From contig NZ_VJWA01000001.1 of NCBI RefSeq assembly GCF_007097155.1, forward strand, positions 1,459,501 to 1,523,500: a DNA stretch of 64,000 nt. The letters run 5' to 3'. A model generated the notes under the pieces. The model worked only from the letters and a program-made list of their open reading frames with translations, made no database searches and was not told where the DNA came from. The stretch comes from Glacieibacterium frigidum (GTDB lineage Bacteria; Pseudomonadota; Alphaproteobacteria; Sphingomonadales; Sphingomonadaceae). Made by a program: the position numbers and the translations under genes. The first letter of the stretch is position 1. Each line of letters starts with the position of its first letter. Of the stretch, positions 1 to 12,434 are shown piece after piece.

Positions 1-1245
1 GGCGTCGACTGGACCGCACTGCTGACCGCCGCCGGCGTCAACGGCCAGCCCGAGCTGACCGTTGCCAACCCCAGCGCGATCGAGGGCATCGGCAAGCTCG
101 TCGAGACCGTGCCGCTCGACACCTGGAAGGCGTACCTGACCTTCCACACGCTCGACCGCTGGGCGCCGCTGCTTCCCAAGGCGTTCGTCGACCGCAAGTT
201 CGCCTTTAGCGGCACCGTGCTGTCGGGCACCCCGCAGAACCAGCCGCGCTGGAAGCGCGCGGTCGATGCGACCAGTGCCTCGCTGGGCGAGGCGGCGGGC
301 AAGCTCTACGTCGCGACCTATTTCAAGCCGGCTGCCAAGGCCAAGGCGGACGAGCTGGTCAAGAACATCGTCTCGGCGATGGACGCGCGCCTGTCGAAGC
401 TCGAGTGGATGGACCCCAAGACCCGCGTCGAGGCGCGCGCCAAGCTCGCGGTGTTCACCGCCAAGATCGGCTACCCCGACAAGTGGCGCGACTATTCGAA
501 GTTCGACGTCGTCCGCGGCGACGCGCTGGGCAACGCGATGCGCTCGGCGCGCTTCGAGTATCAGCGCGAGGTCGACAAGATCGGCAAGCCGATCGACCGC
601 AGCGAGTGGGGCATGACCCCAATGACGGTCAACGCCTACGCCAACCCACTGTGGAACGAGATCGTCTTCCCGGCCGCGATCCTGCAGCCGCCGTTCTTCG
701 ATCCCAATGCCGACGACGCGGTGAACTATGGCGGCATCGGCGCGGTGATCGGGCACGAGATCACGCACCATTTCGACGACCAGGGCCGCAAGTTCGACAA
801 GCGCGGCACGCTGAGCGAGTGGTGGACCAAGGAAGACGTCAAGCGCTTCACCGCGCTGACCGACAAGGTCGTCAAGCAGTACGCCGCCTACGAGCCGCTG
901 CCCGGCCTGCACGTCAACGGCGAGCTGACGCTGGGCGAGAACATGGCCGACCTCGCGGGCATCACCATCGCGTACGATGCCTACAGGAAGTCGCTCAACG
1001 GCAAGCCGGCGCGCGTCATCGACGGCTACACCGGCGACCAGCGCTTCTTCCTGGGCTTCGCGCAGGTCTGGCGGCAGAAGTACCGCGATGCCGCGCTGCT
1101 GCAGCAGACGACCACCGACCCGCACACCGCGGGCTTCCTGCGGCCGAACGTCGTGCGCAACATCGACGCCTGGTATGCGGCGTTCCCGTCGAAGCGGGGG
1201 GAGGCGTTGTATCTGAGCCCGGCCGAGCGGATCAGGGTTTGGTGA
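1..1245 (+). CDS. M13 family zinc metallopeptidase (neprilysin/PepO-like), 5' end missing
   Basis: The frame is open from the first base of the window, so only the C-terminal 414 residues are present; M13 proteins usually have 650-700. The zinc-binding HEITH motif begins at nt 754 and the third-ligand segment GENMADLAG lies around nt 934-960. The NAY..P and VIGHE segments before it and the Trp as last residue are typical of the M13 catalytic domain. Family members are secreted or membrane-anchored endopeptidases that cut oligopeptides outside the cytoplasm. The export signal cannot be checked because the start lies outside the window. The gene is followed within about 20 bp by a repeat element with a stem-loop that may act as its terminator. 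Identification is firm; the substrate is unknown. Confidence 0.93.
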   Translation, partial: GVDWTALLTAAGVNGQPELTVANPSAIEGIGKLVETVPLDTWKAYLTFHTLDRWAPLLPKAFVDRKFAFSGTVLSGTPQNQPRWKRAVDATSASLGEAAGKLYVATYFKPAAKAKADELVKNIVSAMDARLSKLEWMDPKTRVEARAKLAVFTAKIGYPDKWRDYSKFDVVRGDALGNAMRSARFEYQREVDKIGKPIDRSEWGMTPMTVNAYANPLWNEIVFPAAILQPPFFDPNADDAVNYGGIGAVIGHEITHHFDDQGRKFDKRGTLSEWWTKEDVKRFTALTDKVVKQYAAYEPLPGLHVNGELTLGENMADLAGITIAYDAYRKSLNGKPARVIDGYTGDQRFFLGFAQVWRQKYRDAALLQQTTTDPHTAGFLRPNVVRNIDAWYAAFPSKRGEALYLSPAERIRVW

Positions 1246-1262
1246 GGCGCAGCGCGGCCGGC

Positions 1263-1380
1263 GCCGAAGGGTAAATTTGCGCAGCGAATTTTCACTTCGG
1301 CGCGGACTCGCGCCAGCCCGGCCGGCGGAGCGGCGGCCCGTTGCCGCCGCCCGTCCGACGGCGCGGCTTTGCTGCGACGC
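1263..1380 (+). repeat. Intergenic repeat, copy 1 of an inverted pair around folP
   Basis: Positions 1284-1380 match the reverse complement of 2188-2284 at 85 of 97 positions without a gap (aligned by hand). The outer end is an imperfect stem-loop: 1263-1277 pairs with 1287-1301, 13 of 15 positions. The inner part carries a second GC-rich stem, GCGGCGG with CCGCCGC, and ends in GCGGCTTTGCTGCGACGC, 21 bp before the folP start codon. It shows no coding sense. It looks like a dispersed palindromic intergenic repeat; no transposase is present. The outer stem-loop may terminate the peptidase transcript. Confidence 0.85.
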
Positions 1381-1401
1381 TTCTTCGGGTATGCCACCGC
1401 G

Positions 1402-2184
1402 ATGACCCCCCGCGTCCTCGGCATCCTCAACCTCACCCCCGACAGCTTCTCCGACGGCGGTCGCTTCGCTTCGGTCGCGCAAGCCGCAGACGCCGCGCAC
1501 GTCATGATCGCCGCAGGTGCCGCGATGGTCGACATCGGCGGCGAGTCGACCCGGCCCGGGGCGCCCTTCGTCTCCGAAGCCGAGGAACTGGCGCGCGTCG
1601 CCCCCGTCATCGATGCGCTGGGCGGGCAGGTGCCGTTCAGCATCGACACGCGCCGCGCCGCGGTGATGGCGTACGCGCTCGACCATGGTGCAAGCCTCGT
1701 CAACGACGTCTCGGCGCTGACGCACGATCCGGCCGCCTTATCGCTGGTCGCGGCGCGTGGTTGCGGCGTGGTCCTGATGCACATGGTCGGCACGCCGGCG
1801 ACGATGCAGGTGGCGCCTGCCTATGGCGACGTCGTGCGCGAGGTCGGCGACTGGCTGGCAGAACGGGTCGAGGCGTGCGTTGCAGCCGGGATTGTCCGGA
1901 CAAACATCACGGTCGATCCGGGCATCGGCTTCGGGAAGACGCTGGACCATAATCTCGCGCTGCTGCGAGGCCTTAGAACCCTTGGCGAGATCGCGCCGGT
2001 CATGCTCGGGGCGAGCCGGAAGGCGCTGATCGGGAAACTGACGGGGGCCGAGACGCCCGACCGCCTGCCGGGGAGCCTCGCGCTGGCGCTGCATGGCGCG
2101 GCGACGGGGTGTGCTTGGGTTCGCGTGCACGACGTTGCCGAGACGGTGCAGGCTTTGCGCGTTTGGGAGGCGCTGCGGGGGTAG
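1402..2184 (+). CDS. folP: Dihydropteroate synthase
   Basis: Joins 6-hydroxymethyl-7,8-dihydropterin diphosphate to p-aminobenzoate in cytoplasmic folate synthesis and is the sulfonamide target. The 260-residue product starts MTPRVLGILNLTPDSFSDGG, the diagnostic first signature, followed by the second signature GGESTRPGA around residue 45 and the C-terminal GASRK segment. A TTG at 1369 would add 11 residues encoded by repeat DNA, so the ATG at 1402 is preferred; no good ribosome binding site precedes either. The gene stands alone between two inverted repeat copies instead of beside other folate genes, and its whole upstream region is repeat sequence. Expression may therefore depend on the repeat or on read-through from the peptidase gene. 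Confidence 0.96.
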   Translation: MTPRVLGILNLTPDSFSDGGRFASVAQAADAAHVMIAAGAAMVDIGGESTRPGAPFVSEAEELARVAPVIDALGGQVPFSIDTRRAAVMAYALDHGASLVNDVSALTHDPAALSLVAARGCGVVLMHMVGTPATMQVAPAYGDVVREVGDWLAERVEACVAAGIVRTNITVDPGIGFGKTLDHNLALLRGLRTLGEIAPVMLGASRKALIGKLTGAETPDRLPGSLALALHGAATGCAWVRVHDVAETVQALRVWEALRG

Positions 2185-2187
2185 CGG

Positions 2188-2305
2188 GCGTCGCGGCAAA
2201 GCCGCGCCGTCGGACGGGCGGCGGCGTTGGGCCGCCGCTCCGCCGGCCGACTTCGCGCGAGTCCGCGCGTAAGTCGAAATTCGCGAAGGGCAAATTTCGA
2301 CTTAC
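2188..2305 (-). repeat. Intergenic repeat, copy 2, inverted relative to copy 1
   Basis: This is the reverse-complement partner of 1263-1380, beginning 3 bp after the folP stop codon. Its outer end is a perfect 12-bp stem: TAAGTCGAAATT at 2270-2281 pairs with AATTTCGACTTA at 2293-2304, with an 11-nt loop. The loops between the GCGGCGG stems differ between copies as exact complements (GTT and AAC), as expected if only the stem is under selection. It lies between two convergent genes (folP and the thiolase gene). Confidence 0.86.
2270..2304. terminator. Stem-loop, probable bidirectional terminator between folP and the thiolase gene
   Basis: Perfect 12-bp palindromic stem with an 11-nt loop, 14 bp from the thiolase stop codon. 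It is AT-rich against a GC-rich background and part of repeat copy 2. There is no clear T-run on either side, so intrinsic termination is plausible but not certain. Confidence 0.5.
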
Positions 2306-2318
2306 GCTCGGCCGCGCT

Positions 2319-3494
2319 TCAGTAGACCTCGAACAACCCAGCCGCACCCATGCCGCCACCGACGCACATCGTCACCACGACATATTTCGCCCCGCGCCGC
2401 TTGCCCTCGATCAGCGCGTGGCCGGTCAGGCGCGCGCCCGACATGCCGTACGGATGCCCGACCGAGATCGCGCCGCCGTTGACGTTCAATTTCTCCTGGT
2501 CGATCCCGAGCACGTCGGCGCAGTGCAGCACCTGCACTGCGAACGCCTCGTTCAGCTCCCACAGGTCGATGTCGTCGATCGTCAGGCCGTTTGCCTTGAG
2601 CAGCTTGGGGATCGCGTAGATCGGCCCGATGCCCATCTCGTCGGGGTCGAGGCCCGCCGCCGCCATGCCGCGATAGGCACCCAGCGGGGTCAGCCCGCGC
2701 CGCGCGGCTTCGCCGGCCTCCATGATGACGCTGGCGCTCGCGCCGTCCGACAGCTGCGAGGCATTGCCCGCGGTGATCACGCCGCCTTCGCGCACGGGCT
2801 TGAGGCCCTTCAGCCCCTCCAGCGTCGTCTCGGGGCGGTTTCCCTCGTCCTTCGACAGCGTCACCTCGTGCATGGTGATCTCGCCGGTTTCCTTGTTCTG
2901 CATGCCCATCTGCGCGGTCAGCGGCACGATCTCGTCGTCGAACTTGCCAGCCTGCTGGGCGGCGGCGGTACGCATCTGGCTGCGGTAGCTGTACTCGTCC
3001 TGCCGGTCGCGGCTGATGTTGTAGCGCTTGGCTACCGTCTCGGCGGTGTCGATCATCGGCATGTAGATGTTGGGCACCATCTGCATCAGGCCGAGGTCGG
3101 GGTCGACGCGCATCTTGGGCGTCTGCACCATCGAGATAGAATCCTGCCCGCCGCCGACGACGATGTTCATGCCGTCGACGATGACCTGCTTGGCGGCGGT
3201 CGCGATCGCCATCAGGCCCGATCCGCACTGGCGGTCCATCGTCATGCCGCTGACCGAGGTCGGCAGCCCGGCGCGCAGCAGTGCGAGGCGCGCGAGGTTG
3301 GGCGACTGGCCGCCCTGGGTCAGCGAGGCACCCCACACGACGTCGTCGACCTCGGCACCCTCGACTCCGGCGCGCGCGACGGCGTGCTTGATGGCATGAC
3401 CCCCGAGCAGCGGCGGCGGCGAGGCGTTGAGCGCGCCGCGATAGGCCTTGCCGATCGGGGTGCGGGCGGTCGCGACGATGACGGCTTCACGCAT
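2319..3494 (-). CDS. Acetyl-CoA C-acyltransferase (thiolase)
   Basis: Thiolytic cleavage of 3-ketoacyl-CoA or the reverse condensation, in the cytoplasm. The 391-residue length is normal for the family. The nucleophile is Cys90 in DRQCGSG, the catalytic His lies in [11 protein letters not shown] around residue 347, and the second Cys is Cys377 in [10 protein letters not shown]. The start is the ATG at 3494 ([12 protein letters not shown]), preceded by an AGGA ribosome binding site. An upstream extension in this frame only runs antisense-like through the neighbouring gene and is rejected. It lies 11 bp after the CMD-family gene and is the third gene of a MaoC / CMD / thiolase operon, which suggests acyl-CoA degradation or modification. 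Whether it acts in beta-oxidation (FadA-like) or as an acetoacetyl-CoA thiolase cannot be decided from sequence alone. Confidence 0.93.
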   Translation of the reverse strand: MREAVIVATARTPIGKAYRGALNASPPPLLGGHAIKHAVARAGVEGAEVDDVVWGASLTQGGQSPNLARLALLRAGLPTSVSGMTMDRQCGSGLMAIATAAKQVIVDGMNIVVGGGQDSISMVQTPKMRVDPDLGLMQMVPNIYMPMIDTAETVAKRYNISRDRQDEYSYRSQMRTAAAQQAGKFDDEIVPLTAQMGMQNKETGEITMHEVTLSKDEGNRPETTLEGLKGLKPVREGGVITAGNASQLSDGASASVIMEAGEAARRGLTPLGAYRGMAAAGLDPDEMGIGPIYAIPKLLKANGLTIDDIDLWELNEAFAVQVLHCADVLGIDQEKLNVNGGAISVGHPYGMSGARLTGHALIEGKRRGAKYVVVTMCVGGGMGAAGLFEVY

Positions 3495-3505
3495 GGGCTG
3501 GATCC

Positions 3506-4075
3506 TCAGCTTTTGTTGGGCGGGCTTGCGCCCTGTGGGGGGAAACGGGCCGCGCCCGCCTCGAGGGGAATGTCGAACGCGCCGCAGATCAGCGCGACGC
3601 CGTGATAGAAGGCCACCAGCTGGACGACCTCGAGCTGCTGCGCGGCGTCGTAGTGCGCTGCCAGCGCCTTGTGCTCGTCGTCGGTCAGCTTCTTGTCGGT
3701 CAGCAGCGAGTCGACCGCGCAGATCAGCGCCGCCTCGTTGTCCGCCCAGTTGCCGTCCGCGGCCCAGCCGGTGACGGTCGACACGATCTGTTCGGGCGTC
3801 AGCTGAGCCTTTGGCGCGAAGGCATTGACGTGAATGCCCCACTCATACTCGCACGCCGTCCGCGCGGTGGTCCGCAGGATGACGATCTCGCGGCCGCGCA
3901 AGGGAAGCGGCCCGCGCGCCAGCAACGACCCGCCGGCGAACTTCTCCCACGCCCGCGGGCTCTGCGCGATGGTGGTGAACAGCTGAAGCGGCTCGGCGCC
4001 GGGCGGCATGGTCGCGGCCATCGCGGCGGCGAACGCCTCCGGATACGGCTTCTGCAGGGTGCCGATGCGGCTCAC
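3506..4075 (-). CDS. Carboxymuconolactone decarboxylase (CMD/AhpD-like) family protein
   Basis: 189 residues from a GTG start at 4075 that overlaps the stop of the upstream MaoC gene in the arrangement ATGTGA. An ATG at 4096 is also open but would overlap further. The segment [19 protein letters not shown] in mid-protein is the CMD/AhpD active-site region, with one Cys and a conserved His; the CxxC pair of true AhpD is absent. Relatives include 4-carboxymuconolactone decarboxylases, peroxidase-like proteins and many uncharacterised cofactor-free enzymes. Coupling to a MaoC hydratase and a thiolase suggests work on a CoA thioester or a ring-derived acid, which is inference. No signal peptide is visible. 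Confidence 0.82.
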   Translation of the reverse strand: MSRIGTLQKPYPEAFAAAMAATMPPGAEPLQLFTTIAQSPRAWEKFAGGSLLARGPLPLRGREIVILRTTARTACEYEWGIHVNAFAPKAQLTPEQIVSTVTGWAADGNWADNEAALICAVDSLLTDKKLTDDEHKALAAHYDAAQQLEVVQLVAFYHGVALICGAFDIPLEAGAARFPPQGASPPNKS

Positions 4076-4530
4076 ATGTAGACCAGGGTCAGCCACTCGG
4101 CGGCGAGCGCGGGCTTAGTCTCGCCCTCGATCTCGACTGTGACCGCGACGGTCGACTGCCACGCGGTGTCGGGGCGCTGGGTCACGTCGGTCAGCGTGAA
4201 GCGGCCGCGGACGCGCTTGCCAGACTTCACCGGGGCCATGAAGCGGACTTTGTTGAGGCCATAGTTGACCCCCATCTTGACCCCCTCGACCGCCGGCATC
4301 GCGCCATAGGCGAAGACCGAGCACAGGCTGAGCGTCAGGTATCCGTGCGCGATCGTCGTGCCGAACGGCGTCTGCGCCGCAAGCTCGGGGTTCACGTGGA
4401 TGAACTGATGGTCGCCGGTCACCTCGGCAAAGGCGTCGATGCGCGCCTGGTCGACGAGCACCCAGTCGGACACCCCGACCTCGGTCCCCACCATCGCGCG
4501 ATAATCGTCCAGCGGTACGGCGGTTCGCAT
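4072..4530 (-). CDS. MaoC-family hot-dog dehydratase
   Basis: 152 residues with the R-specific enoyl-CoA hydratase pattern: AFAEVTGDHQFIHVNPE supplies the catalytic Asp and His, and the helix FGTTIAHGYLTLSL follows. The family hydrates or dehydrates 2-enoyl-CoA and 3-hydroxyacyl-CoA. The ATG at 4530 follows a good GGGGAGAG ribosome binding site. It is the first gene of the leftward operon; its stop overlaps the start of the CMD-family gene by 4 bp, indicating translational coupling. The promoter should lie in the 100-bp gap shared with the divergent DUF885 gene. The exact substrate is unknown. Confidence 0.9.
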   Translation of the reverse strand: MRTAVPLDDYRAMVGTEVGVSDWVLVDQARIDAFAEVTGDHQFIHVNPELAAQTPFGTTIAHGYLTLSLCSVFAYGAMPAVEGVKMGVNYGLNKVRFMAPVKSGKRVRGRFTLTDVTQRPDTAWQSTVAVTVEIEGETKPALAAEWLTLVYM

Positions 4531-4631
4531 GGTCTCTCTCCCCGATATTTTGAGGCAGCATTGGCGAAGGGTGACGCGCGCGTCAACCGGGGCTGGTTGA
4601 GTATCGCGGCCATGCCCGCTAGCCAGTCACC

Positions 4632-8961
<4,330 letters not shown>

Positions 8962-8973
8962 CGCCGAGCGGCC

Positions 8974-10176
8974 TTACGCGGGGCTTCCGGCCGATCGCTC
9001 TGGTCGTTCGGGCTCGGCGTCGCCGCTGCTCGGCACCAGTTCGCGCGGATCGATCGCCTTTCCGTCGAGGCCGGCCGTGAAGCTCGTCTGCGTAGGATAG
9101 GCGAACTCGACGCCCATTTCGGCGAAGCGTCGGATCATCGCGAGGCCGATGACGTGACGCTCGGTCATCAGCACATTATATTCGGGCACGGTGACGTGGA
9201 AGACGATCTCGAAGTCGAGCGACGAGTCGCCGAACCGGAAGAAATGCGCGCGGTCGAAGCGGCAATGCTCGCGGGCGCGGATGATCGCCTCGATCTCGCT
9301 TGGGATCGCGTCGAGCTGGTCGGGCGTGGTCTGGTAGATCACGCCGATCTGCAGCACGACGCGGCGTTCGAGAATGCGGCGCTGGTTGGCGATCTGCAGC
9401 TTGAGCAGCTCGGAGTTCGAGATGATCACCTGTTCGCCGGTCAGCGCGCGGATGCGCACGGTCTTCAGCCCGATCGCCTCGACATCGCCCTGGACGTCGC
9501 CGAACTTGATCTGGTCGCCGACGCGGAAAGGGCGGTCGAACAGGATCGCGAGTGCCGCGAACAGGTCGCCGAAGATGCCCTGCGCCGCGAGTCCGATCGC
9601 GATGCCGCCGACGCCGAGACCCGCGACAAGGCCCGTCACGTTGACGTTCAAATTGTCGAGCACGAGGATCGCCGCGACCGACCAGACCACGACGTTCACC
9701 AGCACCGTGATGATGCCCATCGCCGAGGCCAGCGAACTATGGTCCTCGGCACTCGCCGCCGCCCGCCGCGCGACCAGCCCGAGGATGAGTTCGCGGACCC
9801 AGATCGCGCCCTGGAAGGCGGCGGCGACGGTGAAAATGAAGGAAACGACGTCGGCGAGCGTGCCCGGCGGGGCGATGCCGCGGACGACGAGTTTGACCGC
9901 CAGCGCCGCGAGGAAGAAGCTGCGTGTCCGCCCGACCATGCGGCGCACGAACCCCCGCCAGCTGGCGATGTCGTGGCCCTCGCCGAGCCAGCGGCAGACA
10001 CCCAGGCGGATACCGACGAAGATCAGATACAGCAGTGCCGCGCTGCCCGCACCGATCGCAGCGGTCAGGCTGTCGGTACGGACCCATTGAAAGGTCTGCG
10101 CGGTCAGGACGCGGATCTGACCGGGCAGGTCGATCAGCGTCTCGGCGATGCGGGGCTGGGCATTCATGTCGAACAT
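8974..10176 (-). CDS. Mechanosensitive ion channel family protein (MscS-like)
   Basis: 400 residues. Several hydrophobic segments lie in the N-terminal half (about 42-63, 93-110, 117-137, 165-185), then the pore helix VAGLGVGGIAIGLAAQ with the downstream FGDLFAALAILFDRPFRVGD that defines the MscS beta domain. The C-terminal cytoplasmic vestibule reaches about residue 370, followed by a polar tail. Such inner-membrane channels open under membrane tension to release solutes on osmotic downshock. The extra N-terminal helices place it in the larger YbdG/YnaI-type group, not the three-helix MscS. A second in-frame Met occurs three residues later. Transcription is convergent with putA. Confidence 0.92.
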   Translation of the reverse strand: MFDMNAQPRIAETLIDLPGQIRVLTAQTFQWVRTDSLTAAIGAGSAALLYLIFVGIRLGVCRWLGEGHDIASWRGFVRRMVGRTRSFFLAALAVKLVVRGIAPPGTLADVVSFIFTVAAAFQGAIWVRELILGLVARRAAASAEDHSSLASAMGIITVLVNVVVWSVAAILVLDNLNVNVTGLVAGLGVGGIAIGLAAQGIFGDLFAALAILFDRPFRVGDQIKFGDVQGDVEAIGLKTVRIRALTGEQVIISNSELLKLQIANQRRILERRVVLQIGVIYQTTPDQLDAIPSEIEAIIRAREHCRFDRAHFFRFGDSSLDFEIVFHVTVPEYNVLMTERHVIGLAMIRRFAEMGVEFAYPTQTSFTAGLDGKAIDPRELVPSSGDAEPERPERSAGSPA

Positions 10177-10209
10177 CTTAACGATTTTCAGCGCGTTGCG
10201 GGGCTCGGC

Positions 10210-10986
10210 TCATCCCGCCTGACGGTCCAGCCACCCCGGCCAGAGCAGCGCGACCGGCGCGCCACCCTGCGTCAGCGGGGTCTCGGCATGCTCCATCCGA
10301 AGATACGCAATGCCCAGATCACCGGCGCGTGAGCGCAGGTCGCCGGCCGCGACGCTGCCCGCCATGATCGGCTCGTCGCTCGCCGGTCCGGATAATTTCA
10401 CGGGCATCAGGCGGCGGCGAAGCTTGTCGCGGTGGTGCATCCGCGCGGTGTTCTCCTGCCCGACATAGCAGCCCTTGGTGAACGACACGCCGTTCAGCTC
10501 GTCGGCATTGGTCTCGAGCCACAGCAGGTCGGCCATCTCGGCGGTGTTAGGCACGCCGAGCGCGCGGCGGTGCGCGTCGTATTGGTCGGGCGTCGCAGTG
10601 GTGCGCGCCTCGAACCCCAGCCAGCGTTCGCCCAACGCCGCGAGCCGCGGGTCGAAGGGCCGGTCGCCGAAATCGTCGGCGGGGTCGGCCCAGCGCGCGA
10701 AGACGCTGGCGTCGCTGGCATCGATCGTGACGTCGCGCCGCAGCTTGTACATGCCGAGCCGCTTCGCCAGCGCGTCGGCATGGCTGGCGGCGACATCGAG
10801 CAGCAGCTCGCCGCCACCCTCGTGGACGATCATGTCGACGATGTGCTTGCCCTGCGCGGTCAGCAGCCCGGCATAGACGGGCAGGGCGCCCGTGACGTCG
10901 TTGGTCAGCAACCCTTGCAGGAAATCCTTCGCGTCGGGGCCGCCGATGCGGAGGACGGTGCGGTCGGTGAGGCGGGCGGTGGGCAT
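10210..10986 (-). CDS. ygfZ: YgfZ/GcvT-domain folate-binding protein
   Basis: About 258 residues from the ATG at 10986 (MPTARLTDRTVLRI); in-frame ATGs at 10992 and 10998 and a longer form to 11031 are possible. The diagnostic motif KGCYVGQENTARMHHRDKLR (K-G-C-Y-x-G-Q-E) is present near residue 170. YgfZ proteins bind tetrahydrofolate and help repair or assemble certain Fe-S enzymes in the cytoplasm. The N-terminal half shows GPDAKDFLQGLLTNDV, as in GcvT. The gene is divergent from the dihydroorotase gene with fewer than 50 bp between starts, so their promoters must overlap. Confidence 0.93.
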   Translation of the reverse strand: MPTARLTDRTVLRIGGPDAKDFLQGLLTNDVTGALPVYAGLLTAQGKHIVDMIVHEGGGELLLDVAASHADALAKRLGMYKLRRDVTIDASDASVFARWADPADDFGDRPFDPRLAALGERWLGFEARTTATPDQYDAHRRALGVPNTAEMADLLWLETNADELNGVSFTKGCYVGQENTARMHHRDKLRRRLMPVKLSGPASDEPIMAGSVAAGDLRSRAGDLGIAYLRMEHAETPLTQGGAPVALLWPGWLDRQAG

Positions 10987-11033
10987 TCGCATTCCCATAG
11001 CCCCGAGCGCGCTGCGGGGGTAGAGCAGCATGC

Positions 11034-12365
11034 ATGGCTAGCTACGATCTCATCCTCCGCAACGCCCGCGTCTATACGCTGGGTGGTCTCGTCGATGCCG
11101 ATCTGGCGGTGACGGGGGGCAAGACCGCGGCGCTGCTGGCGCGCGGCGCGGGTGACGCGGCCGAGGTGCAGGACTGCACCGGCCTGACCATCCTGCCCGG
11201 GGTGATCGACACTCAGGTGCATTTCCGCGAGCCCGGGCTCGACCACAAGGAGGACCTCGCCAGCGGCAGCGTCGCCGCGGTGCTCGGCGGCGTCACGGCG
11301 GTGTTCGAGATGCCGAACACCAAGCCCAACACCGACACGCCCGAGGCGCTGGCCGACAAGCTGGCCCGCGCGCAGAACCGGATGTGGTGCGACCACGCCT
11401 TCTACGTCGGCGCGACGGCAGCGAACGCCGATCACCTCGACAGCCTCGAGAAACTGCCTGGCTGCTGCGGCATCAAGGTGTTCATGGGCGCCTCGACCGG
11501 CGACCTGCTGGTCAGCGACGACCCGACGCTGGCGCGCGTGCTGGCGAGCGGCACGCGTCGCGTCGCGATTCATGCCGAGGACGAGTATCGGATGAAGGAC
11601 CGCGAGGGCCTGCGGGTGGCGGGCGATCCGAGCAGCCACCCCGTCTGGCGCGACGACAAGAGCGCGATGCTCGCGACGCAGCGCGTCGTGCGGCTGGCGC
11701 GCGCGGCGAAGCGGCGCATCCACGTGCTGCACATCACGACGCCCGCCGAGCTCGAATTTCTTGGTGCGAACAAGGACATCGCGAGCTGCGAGGTGACGCC
11801 GCAGCACCTGACGCTGGCGGGCGAGGACGCCTATCCGCGCCTCGGCACCTATGCCCAGATGAACCCGCCGATCCGCAGCCGCGCGCACCGCGACGGCCTG
11901 TGGCTGTGGCTGGGGCAGGGGGTGCCCGACGTCGTCGGCTCCGACCACGCACCGCACACGATCGAGGAAAAAGCGCAGGAGTATCCCAAGTCGCCGTCGG
12001 GAATGCCGGGGGTGCAGACCCTGCTGCCGCTGCTGCTCGACCACATGGCAGCGGGACGGCTGAGCCTCGAACGGCTCGTCGACCTGACGAGCGCCGGCGC
12101 GGTGCGGCTGTTCGGGCTCGTCGGCAAGGGTCGCATCGCGGTCGGCTTCGACGCCGATTACTCGGTGGTCGACCTGAATGCGCGCTGGACCGTGACCGGC
12201 GACTGGCTCGCGAGCCGCTGCGGCTGGTCGCCATTCGAGGGCGATACCCTCACCGGCCGCCCGGTCGGCACCGTCATCCGCGGCCGCCGCGTGATGTGGG
12301 ACGCCGAGCTAATCGGCGAAGCCGACGGGCAGCCGCTGCGGTTTCAGGAGACGCTGCGGAGCTGA
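11034..12365 (+). CDS. pyrC: Dihydroorotase-family amidohydrolase
   Basis: 443 residues of the class I dihydroorotase / allantoinase group, which closes carbamoyl-aspartate to dihydroorotate in pyrimidine synthesis. Seen: GVIDTQVHFREPGLDHKEDL around residues 57-76, the metal-bridging Lys region KVFMGASTGDLL, the ligand His in IHVLHIT, and the catalytic Asp in GSDHAPHT. The first His of the usual HxH pair is replaced by Gln61 (QVH). Other catalytic landmarks are intact, so it is probably active. pyrB is not adjacent, so a role as another cyclic amidase (allantoinase or hydantoinase type) cannot be excluded. The ATG at 11034 is the chosen start; ygfZ is divergent. Confidence 0.88.
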   Translation: MASYDLILRNARVYTLGGLVDADLAVTGGKTAALLARGAGDAAEVQDCTGLTILPGVIDTQVHFREPGLDHKEDLASGSVAAVLGGVTAVFEMPNTKPNTDTPEALADKLARAQNRMWCDHAFYVGATAANADHLDSLEKLPGCCGIKVFMGASTGDLLVSDDPTLARVLASGTRRVAIHAEDEYRMKDREGLRVAGDPSSHPVWRDDKSAMLATQRVVRLARAAKRRIHVLHITTPAELEFLGANKDIASCEVTPQHLTLAGEDAYPRLGTYAQMNPPIRSRAHRDGLWLWLGQGVPDVVGSDHAPHTIEEKAQEYPKSPSGMPGVQTLLPLLLDHMAAGRLSLERLVDLTSAGAVRLFGLVGKGRIAVGFDADYSVVDLNARWTVTGDWLASRCGWSPFEGDTLTGRPVGTVIRGRRVMWDAELIGEADGQPLRFQETLRS

Positions 12366-12434
12366 TTGACCGCAGGAACAGGCAACCGGGGCAGTTGCAA
12401 GGGCGGCGGATAGGGAGCCGCAGGGGGGTAAGGC

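Noticed and set aside
2319-3842. Longer thiolase form starting at 3842
   Set aside because: The extra residues come from DNA coding for the CMD-family protein in another frame; the thiolase N-terminus and a ribosome binding site fit 3494.
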